In this document: in pieces, positions 45,501 through 53,422 of the stretch | How the letters are laid out: every line of letters starts with the position of its first letter | Position numbering within the stretch: position 1 is the stretch's first letter | Assembly: GCA_035628135.1 (NCBI GenBank) | Contig: DASPKM010000006.1 | Location: 124,001-188,000 of the forward strand | From: DASPKM01 sp035628135 | Lineage (GTDB): Bacteria > Bacteroidota > Bacteroidia > Chitinophagales > Chitinophagaceae | DNA: 64,000 bases | Direction of reading: 5' to 3' | The notes under the pieces: generated by a model | What the model was told of the DNA's origin: nothing | The model's database searches: none | What the model saw: only the letters and a program-made list of their open reading frames with translations | Program-made: the position numbers and the translations under genes

Positions 45501-48500
45501 GCGTTAATGAGTGGTTCAACGAGATCATTCCCACAAGCGATGGTAATTACATCGCGGCGGGCTGGGGCAAGTTCAATCCGAATCATCAGGGCGACGCATG
45601 GATAGTTAAAATAAGGCCCGACGGGAGTATAATATGGTCCCGGGCATACGGAGCGGCCACGCCTAATGGAGAGATAGCTAAATTCATAAGGCAAACCGAT
45701 GATGGAGGTTATATAGTTGGAGTAGATTATAGTGCTCCGGCTAACCAGATATATCCCCTGTACATGAGGCTAGATGCCAATGGTAATGTGATCTGGAACC
45801 GGCTGCTGGCGGTTGACAGGGGTGCTACGGCATCCGGCGCGGAGATAATAGGTGATGTGGTAATGGTAGCCGGGATTGTTTTCAAAGGCACCAGCGTATT
45901 TGCCGATAGTTATATTGCAAAGCTAAGCATGGCTGATGGATCGTTGCTGTGGACGAGAGATATAGAAAGCGAAGGGAGGAGCAACCGGATCCAGCAAATG
46001 CGGCGCCGGGGCAATGAACTTGTATTCGGTATGCAAAACAGCAATTCGGTGAGTACAGGAAGTATAAAACCTATTATATTTAAAACAGATACCAGCGGCA
46101 ATGTTATTTATTCGAGGAGTTACGAGGTGGCAGGGGTAAATCCCGGTAGTATCTATGCATCCGTTGAACCTACGGCGGACGGCGGATATATCGCCAACCT
46201 GTCGGAACTAACGGCCAATACTTCGCCAAGGCTGGTAAAGATCAGTGCCGCGGGCGCAGTGAATTGGGTGAGCAATTTTACGCCACAGCCTTCGCAACAG
46301 TTGTATAAAAGCTTTGAAGACACGGCAGGTTTTGTTACTGCGGGAGCAATAAGAAGACCAACGAGTACATTTACCGATATTATATTGATCAAGATAAACA
46401 GAGGCGGGTTGATGGCCGGAAGCGATAACGCCAATTGCCCGGTTACGGCTTCCACTGCCGTTGACAATTCCATCCTGGTCCAATCCATTCCCGCTCCACT
46501 TTCTTACTGGACTTCGCTGGGCAGCGCCAATATACAGTCGATCACGGCCAGTGTTACCGCGGAGGCCGTTGCCCTTACGCAGGAAACGCTGTGCATAGAT
46601 ACAGCGGATTGCAATCAGCCGCCGCCACCAGTTGACACCTGCAACGATTTTACATATATCAAAAAATACGCAACCGCCGACTCTACCGAACAGTTTGCGC
46701 ATACGATCCTGACCAACGACAATCATCTATTGGTTGCCGGCCATGCTGTTGACATTCCAGATACGCAAATGAGCGGAACGGTATTCAAATTCCGTAAGGA
46801 CGGCACCATAGTATGGCAAAAGAAATTCGACGTGCCATTCTTTACACATGCCATTAACACATCGGACAATAATTACCTGCTGTTGGGGGCGGGCTTTACA
46901 CTTGTAAAACTGGCCCCGAACGGTAACGTACTCTGGAGAAATCAATATCCTGCACCTTCGCCGGTAGGTTATGGATTTTTAGACCTGATACAGGGAAGCG
47001 ATGGCAATTTTTACATAGTGGGAACAAAACACCAGGGAACTACCGACGAATATTATGTTACCAAAATATCGGCGGCGGGCGCGCTGATCTGGAGCAAGTC
47101 CTACGCAACGCCTTCGCCGGCAATTTACTTCCTGCCGTATGATATCGAGGACGATGGCAACGCTGTGATGATATGCGGCCAGTATGTTATTACCGATGCC
47201 ATCCAAAACCGCTGGGGCTTTGTAGCGAGGATCAACAAGAATGATGGGTCGGTGGTATTTTCAAAGTACTACCGTATCGGAAATGAACAAATTGTATTTG
47301 CGCAGATTCATAAATACAATTCAACGTTCACAATAACGGGCTGGCACTATGATAATCCAGCTAACAGCTACTTGTTTAAGATAGATGCTGCCGGGAATAT
47401 TGTGAAGGCACGCGAATTTACCGGTAACGGTGTACAGGGATCCGATAACAGGATCATCACGGCTGCCGGAGAAATCATTAGCACAAATCGCTGGGCTACG
47501 ACGAACCCTGGCAGCCCGTACATACTTTCGATGTACAAGCTGGACACTTCATGGACGCCCGTGTGGACAAACAGGTACAATCAATTGAAGGGCAATTTTA
47601 GCGGACGCAACATCATTCAAAGCGGCCCGAATATTTATGTTGGCGGTAATACTTCTACTGCATCCAAAACCGTAGGAACGCTCATCAGGTTCACACACAA
47701 CGGGCGCCTGGCCACCTGTGCTTCTGATACATTTACGATCAGTTATACAGACCCAACGGTGATCGTAACCTCGTTTAACCATCCAGCCGTTTTGGATGTG
47801 CCAATAAACAGTTCCACGCTCCCTGCCTCCACTACCCCATGGAATGCGCAGCTGGTCGAAACTGCATGCAGCGGCCAGGTGGGGCGATGTGACACCCTTG
47901 CCATCGGTGGCGCCGACACGGTCTGTAATTTTACCGATACGGTGCGCTATACAACCCTGCGCGATAGCACCTGCACGCAGCCCGTGCAATGGAGCATCGA
48001 TACTTCATTTGCGAAAATCATTGCCGCCACCGACAGCACCATCGATCTGCGGTTTAAGAAAACAGGTTCGGTATACCTGTACGGAACTATTACTACCGCC
48101 TGCGCAATTATTAAGGACAGCATACTGGTATCTATTTTCAATTCGCCTGATGCTGTGAACCTCGGACCCGACAGGCAGCTTTGCGAAATCAGCACCACCA
48201 CGTTGAACGCAGGTGGAGGCTTCCGTTCTTACCGCTGGCAGGACGGGTCGGCCGACTCCATCTTCACTGTTCACTTACCGGGCACTTATTTTGTAGAAGC
48301 CACTGATTATTGCGGCGAAGTATTTACGGACACCATTGTTATTACCCTCGCGCCTGCCATGCCGTTCGACCTCGGCGCCGACCTGGCAACGTGCGATGGC
48401 GACACCGTTACCATCACCGCTCCTGCTGGATTTACAAAGTATACCTGGGCCGATAACTATAATATCGATAACCGTTATACCCGAGAGGTAAGGGTTTGGC

Positions 48501-49501
48501 CCGCGGCCGATACCACTTACAGCGTCGTTGCTGAAACCAGCACTGGATGCCTGGTGTACGATAGCATACGCATCACCGTTAGAAACAAGCTGCCGCTCGA
48601 CATCGGGGCCGATACCAGCTTTTGCCAAAACGATTCGCTGACCATCGATGCCAACACGGGCTTTACGGCATATTCCTGGAACACCGGTGAGACCACGCAA
48701 CAAATAATCGTGAAGAACAAAGGCATTTACCATGTAATGGCCACGGCGCCCAATGGCTGTATTTCGAAAGACAGCCTGGAAGTGATGGACATATACGCAT
48801 TACCAGTAGTCAGCCTGGGCAAGGATACTATTATTTGCCAGGACAATTTTTACATTTTTGATGCCGGCATATTTCCGGCGTATATCTGGCACGACGGTTC
48901 TACCAGCCGGACCTTTACGGCTTCGCAGCCAGGTAAATATTGGGTGCAGGTGGCCAGCACCAACGGCTGTATGGGAAGCGATACCGCTGAAATCTTACGT
49001 ATTGCCGCCCCGCCGCAAAACTTTTTGGATACCGCTGCCGAGTTTTGCCCGCATGAAAAAACAACGCTTACGGCCAAGGGATCATTTGTGCGGTACCGTT
49101 GGTCAACCGGCAGCGTCAGCCCGAGCATTCAAACTAATATTGCTGGCACTTACTGGCTTGAAGTGACCAATGCCGATGGCTGCACCAATCGCGAATTCAT
49201 CCACGTAAAAACAAAGTTCTGCAAAACATCCATCGATTTTCCCAATGCATTTACCCCCAATAACGACCGGCGGCACGAATCGTACAAGCCGGTCATAAAA
49301 GGCGTGCTTGTAAAATATACATTCAGCATTTACAACCGGTGGGGACAGCGCGTATTCGAGACCAATGACCCCACAAGGGCCTGGGACGGCACACTGGGAG
49401 GAAAGCCCCAGGATTCCGGTGCCTTTGTATGGATATGCACTTACCAGTTCGCGGGTGAGGAACTTAAGTTTGCGAAGGGCACACTGTTGCTCGTGCGCTG
49501 A
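42533..49501 (+). CDS. Giant T9SS type B protein with pappalysin-like metalloprotease
   Basis: A 2322-residue secreted protein with a signal peptide (1-19, ending LFAQ). Residues about 60-320 are an M43B (pappalysin/cytophagalysin) zinc protease: zinc motif HEMGHYLGLYH at 222-232 and the Met-turn around M291 (KDYMDYGNWNC), followed by FTQGQ. Two PKD domains (about 333-495), three propeller-like blocks (about 496-920, 926-1365, 1369-1780), Ig-like repeats (about 1786-2230) and the type B sorting domain (2234-2322) follow. All but the protease and PKDs match the upstream gene block for block. The ATG at 42533 starts the signal peptide; longer upstream readings overlap the previous gene. Likely an extracellular endopeptidase with binding modules (inference). 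Confidence 0.92.
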   Translation: MKHVCLILLLFCSAYLFAQDSTITSCGQHQATDNLFKKNPSVKALHEQMESRLYQFNRAKLQQPADAQHTAAIVTLPVVVHVIHNNGPENISDAQVQTAIQHLNEAFANTGYYNPADGVNTQIQFCLARRDPNGNATNGINRVVSPLTVMNGWQDYDVDLAVKDLSRWNPLCYVNIWVVGDITGGVAGYAYLPSAHGSNVDGIVLEARYFGTSYANDIVVIHEMGHYLGLYHTFQGGCSNNDCLTDGDRICDTPPDQSTVGVSCNTSVNSCTTDAQSGFSTDQNDLHKDYMDYGNWNCMSVFTQGQSDRMNWVVQNVRRSLLNCMSCQDPCPASVTAAFTASANNVATGTLVNFTNSSSNATGYRWYINAVLQSATANFSYTFNVAGTFVIRLVALPGNILCDSAVAYDTVRVTCPITANFSPLSTTANTNVTVNFTNTSAGATTYAWYVDGVLQGTGLNFSYAFTSAGNYVIKLRAANGACADSIGGTVVVNDTCLLQTFQKTYGGAGDDVAYDVRSTTDGGYIMAGKTNSFGSGAYDGYVVKMDQQGNVQWSRTYGGANDDVINKLLQTPDGGYILAGQTKSYGNAAGDAWIIKTDGNGAVQWAKRYSESTVFGEQAINICLTSDGGYGVVGSHNSAPATSNVMVLKLDANGNVLWSRIYDSGNTDGGSWITEENGFLMTTAFTRTSLSYHDGIVMKIDMVSGNMIWMQRYEVDGRNNFGGELFKVGNGYRFHIPSIQDFSNLNTGRNITLTLDANGNATAVRQLVPPDFGNGPIIITPDGSEVAVYNEQNTVSEFNIMKISSNNTVQWAKKYLRPGPQLNYIIRASQDGGFITIGASNPAAANDIYLAKVDVQGNSPGCDTARIAVTVQTPPFSSGAFSWAISRSANFANPISITVQSGLVNTAASALCTGTTCVDTIPADTCNDFTFQKIIGQSGHDEARDIKKTADGGMIIAGLTTAFGSLSDALIVKTDNKGNIQWSRKYGLPGVNEWFNEIIPTSDGNYIAAGWGKFNPNHQGDAWIVKIRPDGSIIWSRAYGAATPNGEIAKFIRQTDDGGYIVGVDYSAPANQIYPLYMRLDANGNVIWNRLLAVDRGATASGAEIIGDVVMVAGIVFKGTSVFADSYIAKLSMADGSLLWTRDIESEGRSNRIQQMRRRGNELVFGMQNSNSVSTGSIKPIIFKTDTSGNVIYSRSYEVAGVNPGSIYASVEPTADGGYIANLSELTANTSPRLVKISAAGAVNWVSNFTPQPSQQLYKSFEDTAGFVTAGAIRRPTSTFTDIILIKINRGGLMAGSDNANCPVTASTAVDNSILVQSIPAPLSYWTSLGSANIQSITASVTAEAVALTQETLCIDTADCNQPPPPVDTCNDFTYIKKYATADSTEQFAHTILTNDNHLLVAGHAVDIPDTQMSGTVFKFRKDGTIVWQKKFDVPFFTHAINTSDNNYLLLGAGFTLVKLAPNGNVLWRNQYPAPSPVGYGFLDLIQGSDGNFYIVGTKHQGTTDEYYVTKISAAGALIWSKSYATPSPAIYFLPYDIEDDGNAVMICGQYVITDAIQNRWGFVARINKNDGSVVFSKYYRIGNEQIVFAQIHKYNSTFTITGWHYDNPANSYLFKIDAAGNIVKAREFTGNGVQGSDNRIITAAGEIISTNRWATTNPGSPYILSMYKLDTSWTPVWTNRYNQLKGNFSGRNIIQSGPNIYVGGNTSTASKTVGTLIRFTHNGRLATCASDTFTISYTDPTVIVTSFNHPAVLDVPINSSTLPASTTPWNAQLVETACSGQVGRCDTLAIGGADTVCNFTDTVRYTTLRDSTCTQPVQWSIDTSFAKIIAATDSTIDLRFKKTGSVYLYGTITTACAIIKDSILVSIFNSPDAVNLGPDRQLCEISTTTLNAGGGFRSYRWQDGSADSIFTVHLPGTYFVEATDYCGEVFTDTIVITLAPAMPFDLGADLATCDGDTVTITAPAGFTKYTWADNYNIDNRYTREVRVWPAADTTYSVVAETSTGCLVYDSIRITVRNKLPLDIGADTSFCQNDSLTIDANTGFTAYSWNTGETTQQIIVKNKGIYHVMATAPNGCISKDSLEVMDIYALPVVSLGKDTIICQDNFYIFDAGIFPAYIWHDGSTSRTFTASQPGKYWVQVASTNGCMGSDTAEILRIAAPPQNFLDTAAEFCPHEKTTLTAKGSFVRYRWSTGSVSPSIQTNIAGTYWLEVTNADGCTNREFIHVKTKFCKTSIDFPNAFTPNNDRRHESYKPVIKGVLVKYTFSIYNRWGQRVFETNDPTRAWDGTLGGKPQDSGAFVWICTYQFAGEELKFAKGTLLLVR

Positions 49502-49628
49502 TGCGGGGCAATATGAAGTGTGCAAATATGAAGATGTGACAATGGCCGATGCCTGTTGGCTTAATAAGTTAAAGTGCAAAGTATACGCAATCTTTTTACT
49601 TTTAGGCTTCAACGCTTACCCTGACTCA

Positions 49629-50330
49629 ATGGATACACATCTTCATCACGAAGAACATTTACAGAGCTCCGATTTCCTGCGGGATGTGGTCATTGGCATG
49701 TCCGACGGGCTTACTGTTCCATTTGCTTTAGCCGCCGGCCTAAGCGGGGCAGTTGACCATACCAGCCTGGTTGTAATTGCAGGGCTGGCTGAAATAGCAG
49801 CGGGTTCTATTGCCATGGGACTTGGCGGATACCTGGCCGGCAAAACCGAAGTTGACCATTACAATTCAGAATTAAGAAGAGAATACGATGAAGTTGAAAA
49901 ATTGCCGCATAGAGAAAAAGATGAGGTGAAAGAGTTCTTTGCCAACCTGGGCCTTAGTGAAGAAGTGCAGCGGCAGGCAGTGGAAGAAATGACGAAAGAC
50001 AAGCAGAAGTGGGTGGATTTTATGATGAAGTATGAACTGGGTTTAGACAAGCCCGATCCCAGGCGCGCACGGAAAAGCGCTTTCAACATCGGTTTATCAT
50101 ACGTGGTGGGGGGATTGGTCCCGCTGCTCCCCTATTTCTTCACCGACTCCGCGATTATAGGATTGAAATATTCTTCGGTCATTACCATTATATGCTTGTT
50201 TATTTTTGGCTACCTGAAAAGCAAGTTCACCGGCGTAAATCCATGGGGAGGCGCAATAAGGGTTACATTGATCGGTGCGATTGCGGCGGGCTGCGCGTTT
50301 GGAGTGGCCAGGTTAATACAGGGAGCGTAA
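49629..50330 (+). CDS. VIT1/CCC1-family membrane transporter
   Basis: A 233-residue inner-membrane protein. The family moves Fe(II) or Mn(II) in exchange for protons. The first helices have FLRDVVIGMSDGLTVPFALAAGLSG and AEIAAGSIAMGLGGYLAGK, the transport-core motifs. A charged cytoplasmic segment (about 80-150) rich in Glu, His and Asp lies where plant members bind metal. Three more helices end the protein. ATG at 49629; an in-frame upstream reading overlaps the giant protease gene and is not used. Confidence 0.9.
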   Translation: MDTHLHHEEHLQSSDFLRDVVIGMSDGLTVPFALAAGLSGAVDHTSLVVIAGLAEIAAGSIAMGLGGYLAGKTEVDHYNSELRREYDEVEKLPHREKDEVKEFFANLGLSEEVQRQAVEEMTKDKQKWVDFMMKYELGLDKPDPRRARKSAFNIGLSYVVGGLVPLLPYFFTDSAIIGLKYSSVITIICLFIFGYLKSKFTGVNPWGGAIRVTLIGAIAAGCAFGVARLIQGA

Positions 50331-50340
50331 ATCAGGTTCC

Positions 50341-50748
50341 CTAGCCCGGTTCAGATCCAGGCGAAGGCAAGCTGGCTGTACGCGGTAAAAAAGCCATTAC
50401 CAGCATTACAACGGGCGCAAGCAGCATAACGAATATCGCGGGTTGCTTTACAGGACAAATGCCGCGGTAACAGGTGGTGAACAGGATATACGTCTTTAAG
50501 GCATAAGCAGCCAAAATGCCGCAGACAAGCCAGTTTACACGCTTCGCCCAAACCCTGTTGACCGCAAACATAATGATTGCGATACCTGCCAGTATCAGCA
50601 TCAGCTTGCCGGGCTTGCCATACAAATTGCTCTCGGAATAAAAGCCGGTGAAATAATCCTTAAGGTCAGGATAAAATGTCCATCGTTGAAATGCCGCCAC
50701 GCCCAGTGCGATGGCCGCCAGAATTCCTATCCATTGAGAGTACTTCAT
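50341..50748 (-). CDS. Small membrane protein, unknown function
   Basis: A 135-residue protein with four hydrophobic helices (about 8-22, 45-62, 72-90, 105-125) and short loops with a Cys pair (TTCYRGICP). I do not recognise a characterised family. The ATG at 50748 is chosen because the helix pattern begins there. It converges on the VIT1 gene, with 10 bases between stops. Confidence 0.65.
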   Translation of the reverse strand: MKYSQWIGILAAIALGVAAFQRWTFYPDLKDYFTGFYSESNLYGKPGKLMLILAGIAIIMFAVNRVWAKRVNWLVCGILAAYALKTYILFTTCYRGICPVKQPAIFVMLLAPVVMLVMAFLPRTASLPSPGSEPG

Positions 50749-50823
50749 GCTTTGCGTAAAGAACACATTTCTAAAACATTTGATGATCCGGCTCGAAAAT
50801 AGCCAGCAAATTTAATATTGTTA

Positions 50824-51198
50824 TCATTCATTTGTCCATTTTGGAGGATTGGCGCTTAATTGTGCGTATGACCACGGTTTTGAACGGGGCAAACCTAACG
50901 CCGGTTCAAGATAAGCTGCGGCCGATGGGTCTAGATTCGTTTGTATAAACCATACTTTACCGAGTTGTCCAGGTGCGATTACACCATAACCTAATACGAG
51001 TGTATCTGTGTTTTCATTCTCTAAAATGTCAATCTCTCTATAGATACCGAATGTGTCATTTTCTGCTGTTAAGAATATTATTACAGAGTCCTTTGTCAGG
51101 CCATTTAGCGGAATTTCTCGTGTCTCCAATATATCCTTTGTTTGTGTTTTACATGAAATAAAAACCGGAAGCAGCCATAAAAAAGCTAGCGAACGCAT
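50824..51198 (-). CDS. Putative lipoprotein, unknown function
   Basis: A 124-residue protein with a signal sequence and lipobox-like FISC (Cys17). The mature part is beta-rich (DSVIIFLTAENDTFGIYREIDIL) with no recognised domain. The ATG at 51198 starts the signal peptide directly; the frame stays open upstream but that part has no features. No promoter box was seen. Confidence 0.6.
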   Translation of the reverse strand: MRSLAFLWLLPVFISCKTQTKDILETREIPLNGLTKDSVIIFLTAENDTFGIYREIDILENENTDTLVLGYGVIAPGQLGKVWFIQTNLDPSAAAYLEPALGLPRSKPWSYAQLSANPPKWTNE

Positions 51199-51348
51199 GA
51201 TTATTGGTTTGTTGGTTCTAGGGTGGAAGATGAAACTATGCCGTTTAAACATGTAGGGCAATCTTGAATACCTTCCTTGTTTAATCATATAATGGTGCTT
51301 CCCCGATAACGTTGTTCACAAGAAATTGAATTTCTCAAAAAAACAAAA

Positions 51349-51370
51349 AACCCGCCAATTAAAGCGGGTT
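51349..51370 (-). terminator. Rho-independent terminator of tRNA-Cys
   Basis: AACCCGC/GCGGGTT stem with an eight-base loop; leftward it is followed by TTTTTTGTTTTTTT. It starts 6 bases after the tRNA 3' end. Confidence 0.85.
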
Positions 51371-51375
51371 CTTAG

Positions 51376-51446
51376 AGGTACCGAGCAGATTCGAACTGCT
51401 GTAAAAGGTTTTGCAGACCTCTGCCTAGCCACTCGGCCACGGTACC
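51376..51446 (-). tRNA. tRNA-Cys (GCA)
   Basis: 71-nt cloverleaf on the minus strand. Acceptor GGTACCG/CGGTACC, anticodon loop CTGCAAA with anticodon GCA (about 51412-51414), T loop TTCGAAT, and discriminator U as expected for cysteine tRNA. CCA is not encoded. A terminator follows immediately, so it is a single-tRNA unit. Confidence 0.95.
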
Positions 51447-51534
51447 AGACTTTATCAATTATACGCCTTTCTGCATCCGCAGGCTGGCCCGATCCTGTCG
51501 CCCCTAAAGGGTATTATTTTCAGAATCAAGGCAG

Positions 51535-51566
51535 CAAAAGTAATGTTTTCGGCCTGATTTGTCCAA
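51535..51566 (-). promoter_or_regulatory. Possible promoter upstream of tRNA-Cys
   Basis: On the minus strand, TTG (51566-51564), 21 bases, then TACTTTTG (51542-51535). It lies about 89 bases before the tRNA 5' end, so the precursor would carry a leader of about 85 nt. Confidence 0.4.
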
Positions 51567-51619
51567 ACAATTTCACTGTATATTGCACAGTCCTATTGAT
51601 TATTGATTGAACGTTAACA

Positions 51620-52495
51620 ATGCAACGCATCGCTGAATCTGAACTCATTATCAATAAACGGGGAGCCATTTACCACCTCGACATGCGGCCGGAAGAACTG
51701 GCTTCGACCGTTATTACCGTCGGCGATCCCGGCCGCGTAGCGGCCGTGGCCCGTCATTTCGATTCCGAGGAGTGCCGCTGCAATCACCGCGAATTTGTTT
51801 CACATACGGGATACGTAGGCAAAAAAAGAATTACGGTCATTTCAACCGGCATCGGCACCGATAATATAGACATTGTTCTCAATGAACTGGACGCACTGGT
51901 AAACGTCGATTTCAATACCCGCCTGGTAAGGGACGACCTGCAACACCTCAACATCATACGCATCGGTACCTCCGGCGCACTGCAGCCTGACATACCCGTA
52001 GACAGTTTCGTTGCTTCCTCACATGGCCTGGGCATCGACAACCTCATTAACTTCTACCGGCATGAGCATAACGAGGAAGAAAAGCAATTGTTGCATTCTT
52101 TTGTAACACAAACCCAGTTGCATAACAGCATATCTTACCCTTATCTTTTCAGCGCCAGCGGCTCGCTCATCCGCCATTTCGTGGAGGGGTTTTACCAAGG
52201 CATTACTGTTACCTGTCCCGGATTTTATGGGCCGCAGGGCCGAATCCTCCGGTTGGGCCTAAGCAATCCCGGCCTCATCAATCGCCTTACCGAATTTTCC
52301 TTCGGGCAGCACCGCATCACCAATTTCGAAATGGAAACCGCCGGCATTTACGGGTTGGGCAAGCTATTGGGGCATCACTGCCTTTCGTTGAGCGCCATTG
52401 TTGCGAATAGGGTAACAAAACAATTCTCGAACGACTCGCAAAGGGCGGTGGAGCGGCTGATCGAAAGGACATTGGAGATCGTAGCGGGTTTGTAG
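51620..52495 (+). CDS. Nucleoside phosphorylase (uridine phosphorylase-like)
   Basis: A 291-residue PNP/UDP-family phosphorylase that splits nucleosides with phosphate in salvage. VITVGDPGRVAAVARHF (phosphate-binding GDP.R), STGIGTDNI, IIRIGTSGALQP and ITNFEMETAGIYGLG (with the ribose-binding E-M-E) are present. The overall pattern is nearest to uridine phosphorylase, but purine specificity cannot be ruled out. It is 16 bases ahead of dapF. Confidence 0.9.
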   Translation: MQRIAESELIINKRGAIYHLDMRPEELASTVITVGDPGRVAAVARHFDSEECRCNHREFVSHTGYVGKKRITVISTGIGTDNIDIVLNELDALVNVDFNTRLVRDDLQHLNIIRIGTSGALQPDIPVDSFVASSHGLGIDNLINFYRHEHNEEEKQLLHSFVTQTQLHNSISYPYLFSASGSLIRHFVEGFYQGITVTCPGFYGPQGRILRLGLSNPGLINRLTEFSFGQHRITNFEMETAGIYGLGKLLGHHCLSLSAIVANRVTKQFSNDSQRAVERLIERTLEIVAGL

Positions 52496-52503
52496 TATTT
52501 TTG
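52472..52503 (+). promoter_or_regulatory. Possible promoter for dapF
   Basis: TTG (52472-52474), 21 bases, then TATTTTTG (52496-52503), overlapping the end of the phosphorylase gene. The box ends 8 bases before the dapF ATG, so the leader would be very short. Confidence 0.45.
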
Positions 52504-52511
52504 CAGATAGC

Positions 52512-53306
52512 ATGAACATATCATTTCATAAATACCAGGGCACCGGCAATGATTTTATCATTGTTGACAATCGCGAAGGCGTGTACAGCGGGTTGACGGT
52601 GGAACAGGTTAAATTCCTTTGCAACCGCCGCTTTGGCATCGGCGCCGATGGAATGATGATGCTGAACCTGAAGCCAGGTTATGATTTTGAAATGATATAT
52701 TTCAATGCAGATGGACGGGAAAGCAGCATGTGCGGCAACGGAGGCCGATGCCTGGTGAAGTTTGCCTGGAGCCTTGGCATGCACAGGTCTATGTACCGTT
52801 TTTTGGCAAGCGATGGCGACCACGAAGCAGAAATAGATGATGACGGGACCGTGAGCCTGAAAATGAAGGACGTGCAGGGCATTAAGGATTACCACGGCGA
52901 TTTTATACTGGACACCGGCTCGCCCCATTATGTGAAAATGGTGGGCGGCGTAATGGACTACAATGTTGTTCAGAAAGGTTCTGATATCCGTTACAGCAAT
53001 GCGTTCAATAAGGAAGGCATCAACGTGAATTTCGTGGAGCAGAAAGACGATGATGAAATCATCGTCCGCACCTATGAACGTGGAGTAGAAGACGAAACCC
53101 TTTCCTGCGGAACCGGCGTTACGGCCTGCGCCCTGGTATGCTATCACAACGAAATAGGCTTCAACAATGTAACGGTGCATACCCGGGGTGGTAAGCTGAA
53201 CGTTGAGTTCGACCGGACGGATGACGACACCTACCACAACGTTTGGCTTAGCGGGCCCGCTGAAAAAGTATTCGAAGGCAGCGTTACCCTCAAGCCCCCT
53301 ATTTAA
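52512..53306 (+). CDS. dapF: Diaminopimelate epimerase
   Basis: Interconverts LL- and meso-diaminopimelate for lysine and peptidoglycan synthesis. 264 residues. The two catalytic cysteines are in SSMCGNGGRC and LSCGTGVTAC. The opening FHKYQGTGNDFIIVDN is typical. A single-gene or two-gene unit with the phosphorylase. Confidence 0.96.
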   Translation: MNISFHKYQGTGNDFIIVDNREGVYSGLTVEQVKFLCNRRFGIGADGMMMLNLKPGYDFEMIYFNADGRESSMCGNGGRCLVKFAWSLGMHRSMYRFLASDGDHEAEIDDDGTVSLKMKDVQGIKDYHGDFILDTGSPHYVKMVGGVMDYNVVQKGSDIRYSNAFNKEGINVNFVEQKDDDEIIVRTYERGVEDETLSCGTGVTACALVCYHNEIGFNNVTVHTRGGKLNVEFDRTDDDTYHNVWLSGPAEKVFEGSVTLKPPI

Positions 53307-53314
53307 TCATAACT

Positions 53315-53407
53315 CCTTACCAAACCTTCCACTCTTTTTCCCTGTCCCTTGTATCCCTCTTTTTCTCCTTCTCCCCTCACTATCCCCTTCTTTTCCCCCT
53401 ATCCCTT
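53315..53407. other. Strand-biased pyrimidine tract
   Basis: About 90 bases between dapF and corA made very largely of C and T on the plus strand, with scattered A and few G. It is not an exact tandem repeat, although CCCTNTCCC-like units recur. It ends at the corA -7 box. Confidence 0.7.
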
Positions 53408-53415
53408 TATCTTTG
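53408..53415 (+). promoter_or_regulatory. -7 box (TATCTTTG) for corA
   Basis: TATCTTTG matches TAnnTTTG at the end of the pyrimidine tract, 7 bases before the apparent CTG start. No TTG at -33. Confidence 0.45.
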
Positions 53416-53422
53416 CGCCGCC

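Noticed and set aside
37000..49500. Repeated sequence in the giant genes considered as a CRISPR or DNA tandem array
   Set aside because: The similarity is at the protein level with diverged codons and no regular repeat-spacer structure.
51326..51610. Open frame across the tRNA-Cys region
   Set aside because: Covers a complete tRNA and its terminator and encodes nothing recognisable.
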